Below are positions 14,788 to 23,167 of a stretch of 54,546 nucleotides of DNA, piece after piece. Made by a program: the position numbers and the translations under genes. The notes under the pieces are model-generated. The model had not been told where the DNA came from, ran no database searches, and saw nothing but the letters and a program-made list of their open reading frames with translations. How positions within the stretch are numbered: position 1 is the stretch's first letter; each line of letters opens with the position of its first letter. Source of the stretch: an uncultured Eubacteriales bacterium (GTDB lineage Bacteria; Bacillota; Clostridia; Christensenellales; UBA1242); contig CAOQYA010000006.1 of the NCBI GenBank assembly GCA_948514155.1, positions 1 to 54,546 of the forward strand, in the 5' to 3' direction.

Positions 14788-15612
14788 ATGAGAAAATTTT
14801 TTGTAAGTTCTGATGACTTTTTTTATATCATAAAAACAAAACTTAAAAAGGTGAAAAGCATTCGCCTTATCTCCACCGGCTGGACAAATTTTGTGTTTGA
14901 AGTTAAAGCCAAGGGCGGAAAATATATCTTTCGCTTCCCGCGCAACAATTTCTTTGCCGAGGCGCTTGAAAAAGAGTGCAAGTTTTTGCGTTTGATTGAT
15001 AAAAAAGGTGTGGGCTTTAAACTTCCAACTCTCAGTCTTTGCCAATATAAGCACCGGCCATATTCGATGCACAAAGCCCTTCGCGGTAAGCCTCTTTCGC
15101 AGTGTGATGCCAAAAAGCTGAATAATAAAAAACTTGCAAAGGACATTTGCAAGTTCATGATTAACTTAAAAAATGTTAAGGTTGACATGCCGCTGATAAC
15201 GACGGGTGATTTTCTTGAAAACCTTTCGCATGTTAGCGAAAGTGCGGGAAAATATGACCTCTCAAAACACATGCCGCTGGTCAGCCTCGAAAATGAGGGC
15301 GGCCTTGTTCTCTGTCATGGCGACTTAAACCCCGGCAACATCTTGATTAGGCGAGGGAAAATGGTGGCAGTGCTTGATTTTGCTTTTGTCAGCATTTGCA
15401 GCCCGCTTGACGACCTTGCCCGACTTCTTAGCCGCTGCTCCAGCGAACTTAAACAGCCGCTTCTATTTGAGTTTGAAAGGTCTTTTAACATTCAAGTCTC
15501 CTCTTCGCAACTTGAAGCGCTGACAGGTGTGTGGGATTATGTTGAAGAGCGATATGTTGCATATATCAGAAAAGCGCATCCAGACATCGTTCTTCCAGAA
15601 AAGTTTTCTTAG
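14788..15612 (+). CDS. APH/choline-kinase-type phosphotransferase
   Basis: 274-residue protein-kinase-like phosphotransferase. An N-terminal lobe (WTNFVFEVKAKGGKYIFRFPR, the nucleotide-binding beta sheet with Lys45) is followed by the Brenner motif HGDLNPGN at 177-184 (catalytic Asp179, Asn184) and the metal-binding Asp197 in VLDFAF. Such enzymes phosphorylate choline, thiamine, sugars or aminoglycosides; the surroundings do not decide which. Resistance is only one possibility and is not supported by context. Its last 47 bases overlap the 3' end of the convergent P-loop gene. It is probably co-transcribed with the basic 14363 gene. Confidence 0.85.
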   Translation: MRKFFVSSDDFFYIIKTKLKKVKSIRLISTGWTNFVFEVKAKGGKYIFRFPRNNFFAEALEKECKFLRLIDKKGVGFKLPTLSLCQYKHRPYSMHKALRGKPLSQCDAKKLNNKKLAKDICKFMINLKNVKVDMPLITTGDFLENLSHVSESAGKYDLSKHMPLVSLENEGGLVLCHGDLNPGNILIRRGKMVAVLDFAFVSICSPLDDLARLLSRCSSELKQPLLFEFERSFNIQVSSSQLEALTGVWDYVEERYVAYIRKAHPDIVLPEKFS

Positions 15613-16357
15613 CATCAAGCAGCGCCTTTTCGCTCACACAACATTTGCACTTAATTTTAAGTGCATTTTTAAATGGCTTGAAGCAGCCAGTTAGAGAGCC
15701 GAAGTAGCCAGGCTGGCAGTCGAAGGCCGACCACACGATGCATGCGCAGTCAAATTTTTTGGAAACAAATTTGAGTGACGGGCACATCACCGAATAGAAA
15801 TATTCGCTCGACTGCGAACTTGTCACACGGCCGGATGCAGTTTGGCGCTTTTCGATAAAGCCGTCGCTGACAGTTTTATTGACGCCGAGAATTTGAAATA
15901 ACTGATAATAATTGTGCTTTTGTGTCTCGCTGAAAACAAACTTTTCAAAGTCTCTATCCAGAAGCGCGATTTCCAAAATTATATCAAATTCCTCTTCAAA
16001 TGCTTGTTTTAACACTAAAATCAGCACTTTTAGCGCAAAACCATTGGAAATTTCCCTAAATTCTGGGGAAGAGGATATGGCGGCAGCATCGGGAAAGAAG
16101 GGCGCAAAGTTTCTCACTGCAATGTGCAGCGGCCTTATTTTTGAAATGGCGCAAAGGTGATTTGTGGCGGCAAGCAGTTGCGAGGTTTTGCCGCTGCCAC
16201 TTTGCCCGGCAAGCCTAAAAAAACGCCGGCCACGAGTGCAGCCTTTTTTTAATTTCTTAAAAGCCTCTTTTGCTGCGGCGAAGATTAGATTGTCGGGAGT
16301 GTCGTCCTTCCAAATGCTGTTTTTGGCAAAATTATATGCGTTTAAAAAAAGTTCCAT
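15566..16357 (-). CDS. P-loop NTPase, zeta-toxin-like
   Basis: 263 residues with Walker A GQSGSGKTS at 51-59, preceded by the strand FFRLAG. The layout (helical N-terminus, P-loop near residue 50, a long helical middle) resembles zeta-toxin/PezT-type UDP-GlcNAc kinases and related nucleotide kinases. No epsilon-type antitoxin gene is adjacent. The C-terminal third is Cys-rich (CVSEKALL and CKCC). The start ATG lies inside the 3' arm of a terminator-like hairpin (16345-16389) with the ribosome site TAAGG in the loop, suggesting that its expression from the upstream ABC operon is limited. The 3' end overlaps the APH-type gene by 47 bases on the other strand. Confidence 0.6.
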   Translation of the reverse strand: MELFLNAYNFAKNSIWKDDTPDNLIFAAAKEAFKKLKKGCTRGRRFFRLAGQSGSGKTSQLLAATNHLCAISKIRPLHIAVRNFAPFFPDAAAISSSPEFREISNGFALKVLILVLKQAFEEEFDIILEIALLDRDFEKFVFSETQKHNYYQLFQILGVNKTVSDGFIEKRQTASGRVTSSQSSEYFYSVMCPSLKFVSKKFDCACIVWSAFDCQPGYFGSLTGCFKPFKNALKIKCKCCVSEKALLDAKKTFLEERCLDALF

Positions 16358-16389
16358 ACAGCCTTATTTATTCGGCCGGGAACTTTTTT
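16345..16389 (-). promoter_or_regulatory. terminator-like hairpin spanning a start codon
   Basis: 16345-16355 and 16379-16389 form an 11-bp perfect stem (AAAAAAGTTCC/GGAACTTTTTT). Read on the minus strand, it ends the ABC operon 8 bases after its stop codon, but its 3' arm contains the ATGGAAC that begins the P-loop gene, and the T-run is codons 3-5. The loop holds the ribosome site. It could be a terminator, an attenuator, or a device that hides the start codon. Confidence 0.75.
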
Positions 16390-16396
16390 GACATTG

Positions 16397-18406
16397 CTAG
16401 AAATTCGAAAATTGCGAGTTATACAGATTGTAATAAAAGCCCTTCTTTGCAAGCAGTTCTTTGTGCGAGCCTTGCTCGATAATATTGCCCTTGTTCATTA
16501 CAAGAATGATGTCCGAAGAGGTGATTGTTGAAAGGCGATGTGCAACAACAAAACTTGTTTTATTCTGCATCATTTTGTTGAAAGCCTCTTGAATTGCAAG
16601 TTCTGTTCGGGTGTCGATGTTGCTTGTGGCTTCGTCAAGAATAAGCATTGGCGGCTTAACAAGCATCAGCCTTGCAATGCACAGAAGTTGCTTTTGCCCT
16701 TGCGAGAGATTGTCGCCGCTTTCGGTGACGAGGGTGTTGTAGCCCTCCGGCAGGGTCTCGATAAAGTAGTCTGCGCCCGCCGCCTTGGCCGCTCGCCTGA
16801 TTTCGGCGTCGGTGGCTTCCGGCTTGCCATATGCAATGTTGTCGCGAATGCTTGCCGAGAACAGCCAAGTCTCTTGCAGCACCATGCCAAAGCCGCTTCT
16901 AAGGCTCTTGCGTGTGACATCTCTAACGTCATGCCCGCACACATCAATCTCGCCCTTGTCAACATCATAGAAGCGCATTAAAAGATTGATAAGCGTGCTT
17001 TTGCCGCAGCCGGTCGGCCCGACGATTGCCACGCGCTGGCCTTTTGAAACTGCAACATTAAGGCCTGTTATGAGTTTTTTGTCGGCAGTGTATGAAAAGT
17101 CAACATCCCTAAACACAACATTTCCGTTGTAGCGCTTGATTGTTGGAAGACCAGCATCGGAGACTTCGTTTGGAATGTCAAGCACGGCAAACACTCTGGC
17201 TGCCGAAGCAAACGCCGCTTGAACATCGGCAAAGACATCGGCAATGTCGTTGAATGGGCGGGTGTATTTGTTGGCATATGAGAGGAGCGTTGAGATGTTT
17301 CCCACGCTAATGACTCCCTTTGTTGCATACAGGCAGCCCATGATTGCAACGATAGCATATAGCACGCCGTTAACAAATCGCGAGACTGGGCCGCTTAAAG
17401 AGGAATAGAATGTTGCTTTAACATTTACATCTCTTAAGTTTGCATTAATTTTGTCAAACTTTTCAATCGAGCGCTCTTCATATTCGAACGCCTTAACAAC
17501 CTTTTGATTGCCAATCATTTCAACAAGTGTGCCAGAAAGGTCTCCAAGTTCTTTTGCTTGCTGTTTGAAAAGTTTGTTTGTCTTTTTCGCGATAAAGCCG
17601 GCAAGCAAGACTGAAATAGGGGTGAGGCAGACGATTGTTGCGGCAATCGGCACATTCAGTCTGAACATGAACACAAGCGTCAGCGCAATCGAAGAAATGC
17701 AGTCGAAGAATGTGGTCAGGCCCAAAATGAAGCCGTCGGTGATTTGGTCAACATCATTAATCATTCTGCTTTGCAGGTCGCCGTGACTGGTGCCGTCGAT
17801 AACTTTAAGGGGAACATTATTGAACTTTGCAAAGATGTCGTTATGCATGTCTTGCTCTATGCGATAGGAAAGGTCATTGGCCGTTTTTGTGGTCAGCCAT
17901 TTCAAAATGGCAAAAGCCACAATGCAGACGCCGAGAGCGAATATATATTTTATAATAATTTCAAAATTCACATTTCCCGGGCCGACGATGTAGTCAATTG
18001 CATTTCCGATAATAAGCGGAATGGCTATTTCGAATATGGAGTTAATAAGCCCAAAGAAAATTGAAAGCGCAAGCAGCCACCAACTGCGCTTGGCATATTT
18101 AAGCACGCGTCCAACAACTTTGCTCTTTTTTGGGCGTTTGACGCCGGCAACGCGCTCAATCTTTTTGCCGCCGCTGTCGAGAATTATGCCCGGCTCGGCA
18201 GGCTTGAGTGCTCTGTCTTCGGAGGCAGTGAAGCCTTCCGACTGGCTCATGAGTGAGGACGGCAGCGGGGTTGGCACTCGAACATCCTTAGTTGGCTGAA
18301 CTTTTTCTGGGTTGTTAAAAGAAGGCTTAGGAAGTGCTGCGATAGCCTTTTGCAACTTCCTAAACTCTCTTTCTTCCTTTTTAGAAATTAAATTCTTCTT
18401 TGCCAA
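16397..18406 (-). CDS. heterodimeric ABC exporter, subunit with canonical ATP site residues
   Basis: 669 residues. A 95-residue charged, probably disordered N-terminal tail precedes six transmembrane helices (about 105-400) and the nucleotide-binding domain: Walker A GPTGCGKST 463-471, signature LSQGQ 567-571, Walker B LILDE with catalytic Glu592, switch His623. The signature deviates from LSGGQ. Since the partner's Walker B and switch residues are the altered ones, the pair forms one normal and one degenerate ATP site, as in BmrCD and TM287/288-type exporters. It follows its partner by 11 bases in one operon. Exporters of this type handle drugs, lipids or peptides; the substrate cannot be told. 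Confidence 0.93.
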   Translation of the reverse strand: MAKKNLISKKEEREFRKLQKAIAALPKPSFNNPEKVQPTKDVRVPTPLPSSLMSQSEGFTASEDRALKPAEPGIILDSGGKKIERVAGVKRPKKSKVVGRVLKYAKRSWWLLALSIFFGLINSIFEIAIPLIIGNAIDYIVGPGNVNFEIIIKYIFALGVCIVAFAILKWLTTKTANDLSYRIEQDMHNDIFAKFNNVPLKVIDGTSHGDLQSRMINDVDQITDGFILGLTTFFDCISSIALTLVFMFRLNVPIAATIVCLTPISVLLAGFIAKKTNKLFKQQAKELGDLSGTLVEMIGNQKVVKAFEYEERSIEKFDKINANLRDVNVKATFYSSLSGPVSRFVNGVLYAIVAIMGCLYATKGVISVGNISTLLSYANKYTRPFNDIADVFADVQAAFASAARVFAVLDIPNEVSDAGLPTIKRYNGNVVFRDVDFSYTADKKLITGLNVAVSKGQRVAIVGPTGCGKSTLINLLMRFYDVDKGEIDVCGHDVRDVTRKSLRSGFGMVLQETWLFSASIRDNIAYGKPEATDAEIRRAAKAAGADYFIETLPEGYNTLVTESGDNLSQGQKQLLCIARLMLVKPPMLILDEATSNIDTRTELAIQEAFNKMMQNKTSFVVAHRLSTITSSDIILVMNKGNIIEQGSHKELLAKKGFYYNLYNSQFSNF

Positions 18407-18417
18407 CTTTTTTTCCT

Positions 18418-20136
18418 TTATTTAGTCTGTGAGTCGTAGATTTCTTTATACACCGGGCAGGAGGCGATAAGGTCATTATGCTTGCCAATGCCCACCACAT
18501 TCCCATTTTCGAGCACCACAATTTTGTCGGAGTTTTTCACCGTGTTTGCCCGCTGCGAAACGAGAATGATTGTGGAGTCGATGTCCTGCTTTATAGCCTT
18601 TCTAAGTGCCGCGTCTGTTGCAAAGTCGAGAGCGCTTGCCGAGTCGTCGAGAATAAGAATTTCGGGGTCGCCCACCAGCGCACGAGCGATTGTCAGCCTT
18701 TGGCGCTGTCCGCCGGAGAAGTTTTTGCCGCCGGCTTGAACTTTGAAGTCATATTTGCCGCTAAGTTCATTCACAAACTCCTCGCTCTGTGAAATTTTAA
18801 CCGCTTTATTAAGTTCTTCCGCCGAAGCGTTTTGTTTTCGCCACCTTAAATTTTCTCTCAGAGAGCCTTTAAACAGCACTGCTTTTTGTGGCACGATGCC
18901 GATTTTAGAGCGTAGGTCGTGAAAACTATAGTTCTTCACATCCACTCCGTCAACAAAAACTTTGCCTTCGCTGGCGTCATAGAAGCGGGGAATGAGATTG
19001 ACAACACTGCTTTTTCCGCTGCCGGTGCCGCCAATTATGCCTATTGTCTCGCCTGGCATAATTTTAAGAGAGAGGTTTTTAACTGCGGGCTTGGAACTGT
19101 TCGAATAGGAAAACGAAACATTTTGAAATTCAATTTTAGGTGTGCCCTTTTGTTTTTCGAGTTCAAGATGCTCAGAATTTGTCTCTTGCACGCTTGGCTG
19201 AGTGTCGAACACTTCGTTAACACGCTTAGCGCAATTGAGAACTTTAATAAATCTGACCACCATATTTGCGAGGGTCACAAGCGCCGTGCCAATTTGCACA
19301 AGATAGTTGACAAAAGCAATAGTTTGGCCTTGAGTGAGCGAGCCAATGTTAACTTGCACTCCGCCAAACCAGATAACTGCAATCACTGCAAAGTTGATAA
19401 TCGTGCTGGTAATCGGGGTGAGAAGGGCGGAGATGTTGGTCACCTTGGAAGAAGATTTCCTAAGGCGCATCGACGCCACTTGAAAGCGCTTTTCTTCATA
19501 GTCTTGCTTGTTGAAAGCCCGAATAACGCGGGTGCCTTGCAAGTTTTCTCTCGAAATTTCAGAAACGCGGTCGAGGTTTTTTTGAGTTCTGTCGAATAGC
19601 GGCTCGCTGAGTTTCAAAATCACCAAAACAGCGCCGACGATAAGGGGAGTTACAACAAGAAAAATCAGCGAAAGTTTAAGGTCGATTGTCATTGCCATGA
19701 TAAGCGCGCCGATAAGCATAAAGGGGGAGCGCATAACTTGGCGGATAAAAGATGCGACCCCGTTTCTTATTATTTGCACGTCGTGGGTGATGCGATTGTT
19801 AAGAGTTGCGGTGCCAAATTTGTCAAGTTCGGCGTGAGAAAAAGTGTTAATGTGCTCATATAGGCCTTTTCTCAGTTCATAGCCAATTCCGGCAGAAGCC
19901 TTTGCAGCGTAGCGCTGGCACAAAATTGCGCTGACAATGCCAACGATGTTTAAAAGTATCACAATGCCGCCGAAAATGGCGATATATTTAACATCGTTGT
20001 TTTTAACGCCGATGTCTATCATGTTTGCAACAATCATGGGAATAAAAATGTCGGTCACGGTTTCAAATAACTTGAAAGTTGGCGCGACCCACATCTCTTT
20101 CTTGTAGTTTTTAAAAAAACGAAAGAGTTTTCTCAT
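18418..20136 (-). CDS. heterodimeric ABC exporter, subunit with degenerate ATP site
   Basis: 572 residues: six transmembrane helices (about 15-300), Walker A GGTGSGKSS 369-377, canonical signature FSGGQ 473-477, Walker B ILILDD with Asp498 in place of the catalytic Glu, and Gln528 in place of the switch His (VSQRAN). These two substitutions are the hallmark of the non-hydrolysing half of heterodimeric exporters. It is the first gene of the operon. Its -10 element TATAAT (20146-20151, minus strand) ends 9 bases before the ATG and no ribosome site is seen, so its 5' leader is almost nil. The partner subunit starts 11 bases after its stop. Confidence 0.94.
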   Translation of the reverse strand: MRKLFRFFKNYKKEMWVAPTFKLFETVTDIFIPMIVANMIDIGVKNNDVKYIAIFGGIVILLNIVGIVSAILCQRYAAKASAGIGYELRKGLYEHINTFSHAELDKFGTATLNNRITHDVQIIRNGVASFIRQVMRSPFMLIGALIMAMTIDLKLSLIFLVVTPLIVGAVLVILKLSEPLFDRTQKNLDRVSEISRENLQGTRVIRAFNKQDYEEKRFQVASMRLRKSSSKVTNISALLTPITSTIINFAVIAVIWFGGVQVNIGSLTQGQTIAFVNYLVQIGTALVTLANMVVRFIKVLNCAKRVNEVFDTQPSVQETNSEHLELEKQKGTPKIEFQNVSFSYSNSSKPAVKNLSLKIMPGETIGIIGGTGSGKSSVVNLIPRFYDASEGKVFVDGVDVKNYSFHDLRSKIGIVPQKAVLFKGSLRENLRWRKQNASAEELNKAVKISQSEEFVNELSGKYDFKVQAGGKNFSGGQRQRLTIARALVGDPEILILDDSASALDFATDAALRKAIKQDIDSTIILVSQRANTVKNSDKIVVLENGNVVGIGKHNDLIASCPVYKEIYDSQTK

Positions 20137-20184
20137 ATCGATAGAATTATATCAAATTTTGCCTATTTTAAAAACAAAATGGCA

Positions 20185-21054
20185 CTATTTTTGCAGGAAC
20201 TGCAAGATATCTTGATAAACTTTGATGTTTTCGTCTTCATTTAAAATTTCATGCTTCATGCCGAGATAAACAAAGCTATAGGTGTTTTTATATCCAATTT
20301 TATTCAGCGTTTTGATTGTATCCTTAAGCCCTTTTTTTCCGCCGGTGATAGGGTCGTCCACACCCGAGAGGAGAAGGATGTTAAGATTTGGGTTTTTGCA
20401 GCCGAATTTCTTGTATTTTTTAAGTTCTCTATCAGACTGAAAAACTGTCAGCGCGCCGCCATTTTGCCACATAGAAATGTTAATTGGGTCGTTTCGATAG
20501 TTCTCAAGATTTTTCTGGCTGTAGGATATCCAACTGTCGTCCTTTTTGATTGCAGCCATGTTGTTAAGAAGTCTGCTTTTGCCATGCTTGCCTGCGAAAA
20601 GAGAAATTGTTTTTGCAAGAAAAATTCCAAGTCCCACAAAAGGGTTGTAGTTGACCGTTCCGCTTAAAACAAGTTTTTCAATTTCGCTATCGTGCTGCTG
20701 CAGATAGATGCGCGCAAAAAGAGAGCCAAGCGAGTGACCGAGCATATAGAGTGGAGTGTTTGGGAAAACGCGCTTTGCATATTTTGTGACGGCATAGAGG
20801 TCTGAAATAGTCTCGTCAGGACCATTCATATAGCCGCGAGGATAGTCTTCGTCCACGCTTTCGCCGTGGCCGCGATTGTCAGAAATAATTGCCGCAAAGC
20901 CATTTGCGTTTAAGAACTTGATAAAATCGTAGTAGCGTTCTTTGTGCTCCAGCGAGCCGTGCACAATCTGCACAACTGCTCTCGGCTTTTCCACCTTAAA
21001 AACAGCTACTGAGATTTCAAATCCGTCGTCCGATTTAATAATAATTTTTTCCAT
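20185..21054 (-). CDS. lysophospholipase/monoacylglycerol-lipase-like alpha/beta hydrolase
   Basis: 289 residues, Hydrolase_4 type. The oxyanion segment VHGSLEHKERY (31-41), DNRGHGES (59-66), nucleophile elbow GHSLG with Ser108, an acid in SGVDDPITGG, and His in GMKHEIL are all present. The closest functional class is serine hydrolases acting on monoacylglycerols or lysophospholipids. No signal peptide, thus cytosolic. The -10 element TAAAAT (21061-21066, minus strand) ends 6 bases before the ATG and there is no Shine-Dalgarno sequence, so a leaderless mRNA is likely. It precedes the ABC operon, which has its own promoter. Confidence 0.88.
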   Translation of the reverse strand: MEKIIIKSDDGFEISVAVFKVEKPRAVVQIVHGSLEHKERYYDFIKFLNANGFAAIISDNRGHGESVDEDYPRGYMNGPDETISDLYAVTKYAKRVFPNTPLYMLGHSLGSLFARIYLQQHDSEIEKLVLSGTVNYNPFVGLGIFLAKTISLFAGKHGKSRLLNNMAAIKKDDSWISYSQKNLENYRNDPINISMWQNGGALTVFQSDRELKKYKKFGCKNPNLNILLLSGVDDPITGGKKGLKDTIKTLNKIGYKNTYSFVYLGMKHEILNEDENIKVYQDILQFLQK

Positions 21055-21103
21055 ACTTTGATTTTATCACAGCGCCAAAAATTTAAAAAGCGATTTTCTC
21101 ATT

Positions 21104-21127
21104 AAAAAAGCCCCGTGTAGGGGGGCT
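21104..21127 (-). terminator. intrinsic terminator for the tRNA-Leu transcript
   Basis: On the minus strand AGCCCCC-CTACAC-GGGGCT is followed by six T residues, downstream of tRNA-Leu and of the tRNA fragment at 21141. Confidence 0.85.
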
Positions 21128-21140
21128 ATATAAAAATTTT

Positions 21141-21161
21141 TGGTGCGGCTGAGAGGACTTG
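21141..21161 (-). pseudogene. 3'-terminal fragment of a tRNA-Leu-like gene
   Basis: 18 of 21 bases match the 3' end of tRNA-Leu at 21305-21325 in the same orientation, 164 bases away, including the CCA. The match begins at the C of the T-loop (position 56), so only the T-loop end, T-stem 3' strand, acceptor 3' strand and CCA remain. The DNA between it and the intact gene is GC-rich with an ATGGTGGC-TAGC-GCCACCAT hairpin (about 21236-21255). Confidence 0.65.
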
Positions 21162-21304
21162 TGCCGCTTTAGCGGCGGCCGAGCACGCAGGCTTCTTCGC
21201 CCGCTCCGACTCTCACGACTTGCTCACTAGATCATATGGTGGCTAGCGCCACCATGCGTTTTTCGCTGTGCAAAAAACTAAAGTCTAGCGCGTTTGTTTT
21301 TTTT

Positions 21305-21389
21305 TGGTGCGGATGAAGGGACTTGAACCCCCACGCCTCTCGGCACAAGATCCTAAGTCTTGCGTGTCTGCCAATTTCACCACATCCGC
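21305..21389 (-). tRNA. tRNA-Leu (anticodon TAG)
   Basis: 85-nt type II tRNA on the minus strand with encoded CCA (complement of 21305-21307). Acceptor GCGGATG/CATCCGC with discriminator A; anticodon stem CAAGA/TCTTG with loop CTTAGGA, anticodon TAG; a long variable arm as expected for Leu; T-arm GGGGG-TTCAAGT-CCCTT. It has its own promoter upstream. Confidence 0.96.
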
Positions 21390-21406
21390 ACGATAGGCAC
21401 TTTTGT

Positions 21407-21434
21407 ATTATAGCATATTTAAAGAGAAATTCAA
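21407..21434 (-). promoter_or_regulatory. promoter of tRNA-Leu
   Basis: On the minus strand TTGAAT (21434-21429), 16-base spacer, TATAAT (21412-21407), 17 bases before the tRNA 5' end. Confidence 0.85.
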
Positions 21435-21454
21435 GAAAATTTGATAAAAATATT

Positions 21455-21484
21455 AAAAAAAGCGCACGGGAAGTGCGATTTTTT
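21455..21484. terminator. intrinsic terminator, probably for the cysS transcript
   Basis: CGCAC-GGGAA-GTGCG with a T-run on either strand (AAAAAAAG before, GATTTTTT after). In the minus direction it is the first clear terminator after cysS. Confidence 0.75.
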
Positions 21485-21603
21485 GGTTTTTCGTTAGTGG
21501 ATTTACTCTGCCTCTGCGAAGCTTAATAACAGACGAAGTCTGGCGAATGTCAGTTTTGGAGGAAAGGGCTGAGCCGAAGATGTTTTCTTTCAAAACCGCG
21601 TAT

Positions 21604-21675
21604 GTCTAACTTTTTGGTGGAAGGGCTTTGCCCGGCCAAAAAGCCGAAAAGCTTGCTTTTCGAGCGTAGTTAGAC
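21604..21675. repeat. branched palindrome (three-way junction fold)
   Basis: Outer stem GTCTAAC (21604-21610) with GTTAGAC (21669-21675). Inside are hairpin 21611-21642 (TTTTTGG/CCAAAAA, capped by GGGC-TTT-GCCC) and hairpin 21645-21662 (CGAAAAG-CTTG-CTTTTCG). The layout resembles the element at 341-445 although the sequences differ. Confidence 0.65.
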
Positions 21676-21806
21676 TAGCCCATATGCTGCGACGCAAGCA
21701 CCCGGGGTGCGGCGAGCAGTGCGGAAGGGAGCCCGCGAGGGAAATCCGAATTTTAGCGGCCGAGCCTTTGGCGAGCGCGCGTTAAGAAATTTGGTGTCCT
21801 TCGCGT

Positions 21807-23165
21807 TTAGTCCCGAATAATCTCATATCCCTCTTTGGTGTCTTTCACTACGAAGCCGGCGGCGAGAATCGCAGCGCGCAGGTCGTCGGCTTTTGCCCAG
21901 TCGCGAGCCTGCTTTGCCTGCCAGCGCTCTTTTGCCATTTCTTGAACTTCGGTTGGAATAACATCTCCGCCAAAGTCAAAGCCAAAGATTTTGTTGAACT
22001 CCATAAGAGCGTCGTAGATTTGTCTGTCACGCGGCATTCTCAGCATCGTCCAAACTATGCCAAGCGCTTTTGGAAGATTGAGGTCGTCGTTAATTGCCTC
22101 GAGAAAATCTTCTTTGACGCGATTGATTTTTATCTTCGTCTTCTCAAGGCTTTCTTTGTGCTCTTTTGCAATAGCCTTCATGCTTTTTAGCGCGTTTTTG
22201 GCGCTTTCCATGCCTTCCCAAGTGAAATTCTGCTGTTTTGAGTAGTGGGTGGTGAAGAAGAAATATCTATAATCTTCCGGCATGTAGCCCTTCGCTTCGA
22301 GGTCGTCGAGTTTGTAGATATTGCCTAAGCTTTTGCTCATTTTTCCGCCGTCAACGAGAAGGTGCTCGAGATGCACCCAGTTTTCAACGACCTTGTGCCC
22401 GCAATAGGCTTCGTCTTGTGCAATTTCGTTTTCGTGGTGCACAGAACGATGTTCCACGCCTCCGGTGTGAATGTCGATATGCTCGCCGAGATATTTAACT
22501 CCGATTGCCGAGCATTCGATGTGCCAGCCCGGATATCCCTTGCCCCAAGGGCTATCCCACTGCATGATGTGTTCTTTTGGTGCTTTTATCCAAAGCGCGA
22601 AGTCGGCAGGGTGACGCTTTTCGTCGTCGATATCTATTCTGGCGCCAGCCAGTTTATCGTTCAGCCCAACCCCGCCAAGTTGGCCATATGCGGGGAAGGA
22701 AGCTATATCAAAATAAATGCCTTTGCTTGTTTCATATGCAAAGCTTTTTTCAAGAAGTGTTTTCACGAACACGATAATTTCAGGAATAACGGTGGTTGCA
22801 GGGCAGATAACTTCCGGCATGTCGATGTTGAGGCGTTTTGTCTCGTTCATGAAAATATCTGTATATTCCTTGGCAATCTCCCAAGGGCTTTTGTGTTCGC
22901 GGCGAGAGGCAACAAGCATTTTGTCCTCGCCCTCGTCAGCGTCGCTGGTCAAATGCCCAACATCGGTGATGTTCATAACCCCGAGAACTTTGTGGCCGTT
23001 ATATTTAATTGCGCGCCTGAGCGCGTCCATGAAAAGATATGCACGCATGTTTCCAATATGCGGATAGGAGTAGACTGTTGGTCCGCAAGAATACATCTTA
23101 ATGGTGTTGTCTTCGCCCGCAGTAACTTCCTCTTTAGTTCTTGATAGAGAATTATATATCTTCAT
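21807..23165 (-). CDS. cysS: cysteinyl-tRNA synthetase
   Basis: Charges tRNA-Cys with cysteine. 452 residues, normal for the family (about 460). Class I signatures are intact: the HIGH motif as SCGPTVYSYPHIGN (Cys of CGPT is a zinc ligand; about 27-40) and KMSKS (about 269-273). WHIECSA and GGVEHRSVHHENE zinc-site regions are present. AAAAGGATT precedes the ATG. The stop codon of the MarR-type gene lies 2 bases before the start, so the two are translated from one mRNA, with the promoter upstream of the regulator. Confidence 0.97.
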   Translation of the reverse strand: MKIYNSLSRTKEEVTAGEDNTIKMYSCGPTVYSYPHIGNMRAYLFMDALRRAIKYNGHKVLGVMNITDVGHLTSDADEGEDKMLVASRREHKSPWEIAKEYTDIFMNETKRLNIDMPEVICPATTVIPEIIVFVKTLLEKSFAYETSKGIYFDIASFPAYGQLGGVGLNDKLAGARIDIDDEKRHPADFALWIKAPKEHIMQWDSPWGKGYPGWHIECSAIGVKYLGEHIDIHTGGVEHRSVHHENEIAQDEAYCGHKVVENWVHLEHLLVDGGKMSKSLGNIYKLDDLEAKGYMPEDYRYFFFTTHYSKQQNFTWEGMESAKNALKSMKAIAKEHKESLEKTKIKINRVKEDFLEAINDDLNLPKALGIVWTMLRMPRDRQIYDALMEFNKIFGFDFGGDVIPTEVQEMAKERWQAKQARDWAKADDLRAAILAAGFVVKDTKEGYEIIRD

Positions 23166-23167
23166 TA

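Larger units (their letters stand above)
21390..21806. other. gene-free, highly structured stretch between tRNA-Leu and cysS
   Basis: No gene is apparent. From left to right it holds the tRNA-Leu promoter, a terminator (21455-21484), the 15-mer AACAGACGAAGTCTG (21528-21542, also at 31872), and from 21553 on a chain of hairpins: GTTTTG/CAAAAC (21553-21558 with 21591-21596), then the three-way junction at 21604-21675, then GC-rich short stems (for example GCACC-CG-GGTGC near 21700). It lies 3' of cysS in the cysS direction. It may encode a structured RNA of unknown type. Confidence 0.55.

Noticed and set aside
14788..15612. Aminoglycoside resistance gene
   Set aside because: APH fold and motifs only show a phosphotransferase; there is no mobile context and the closest features also fit choline- or sugar-type kinases.
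22362..23144. 260-codon plus-strand frame inside cysS
   Set aside because: Fully antisense to a conserved tRNA synthetase; no motif and no ribosome site.
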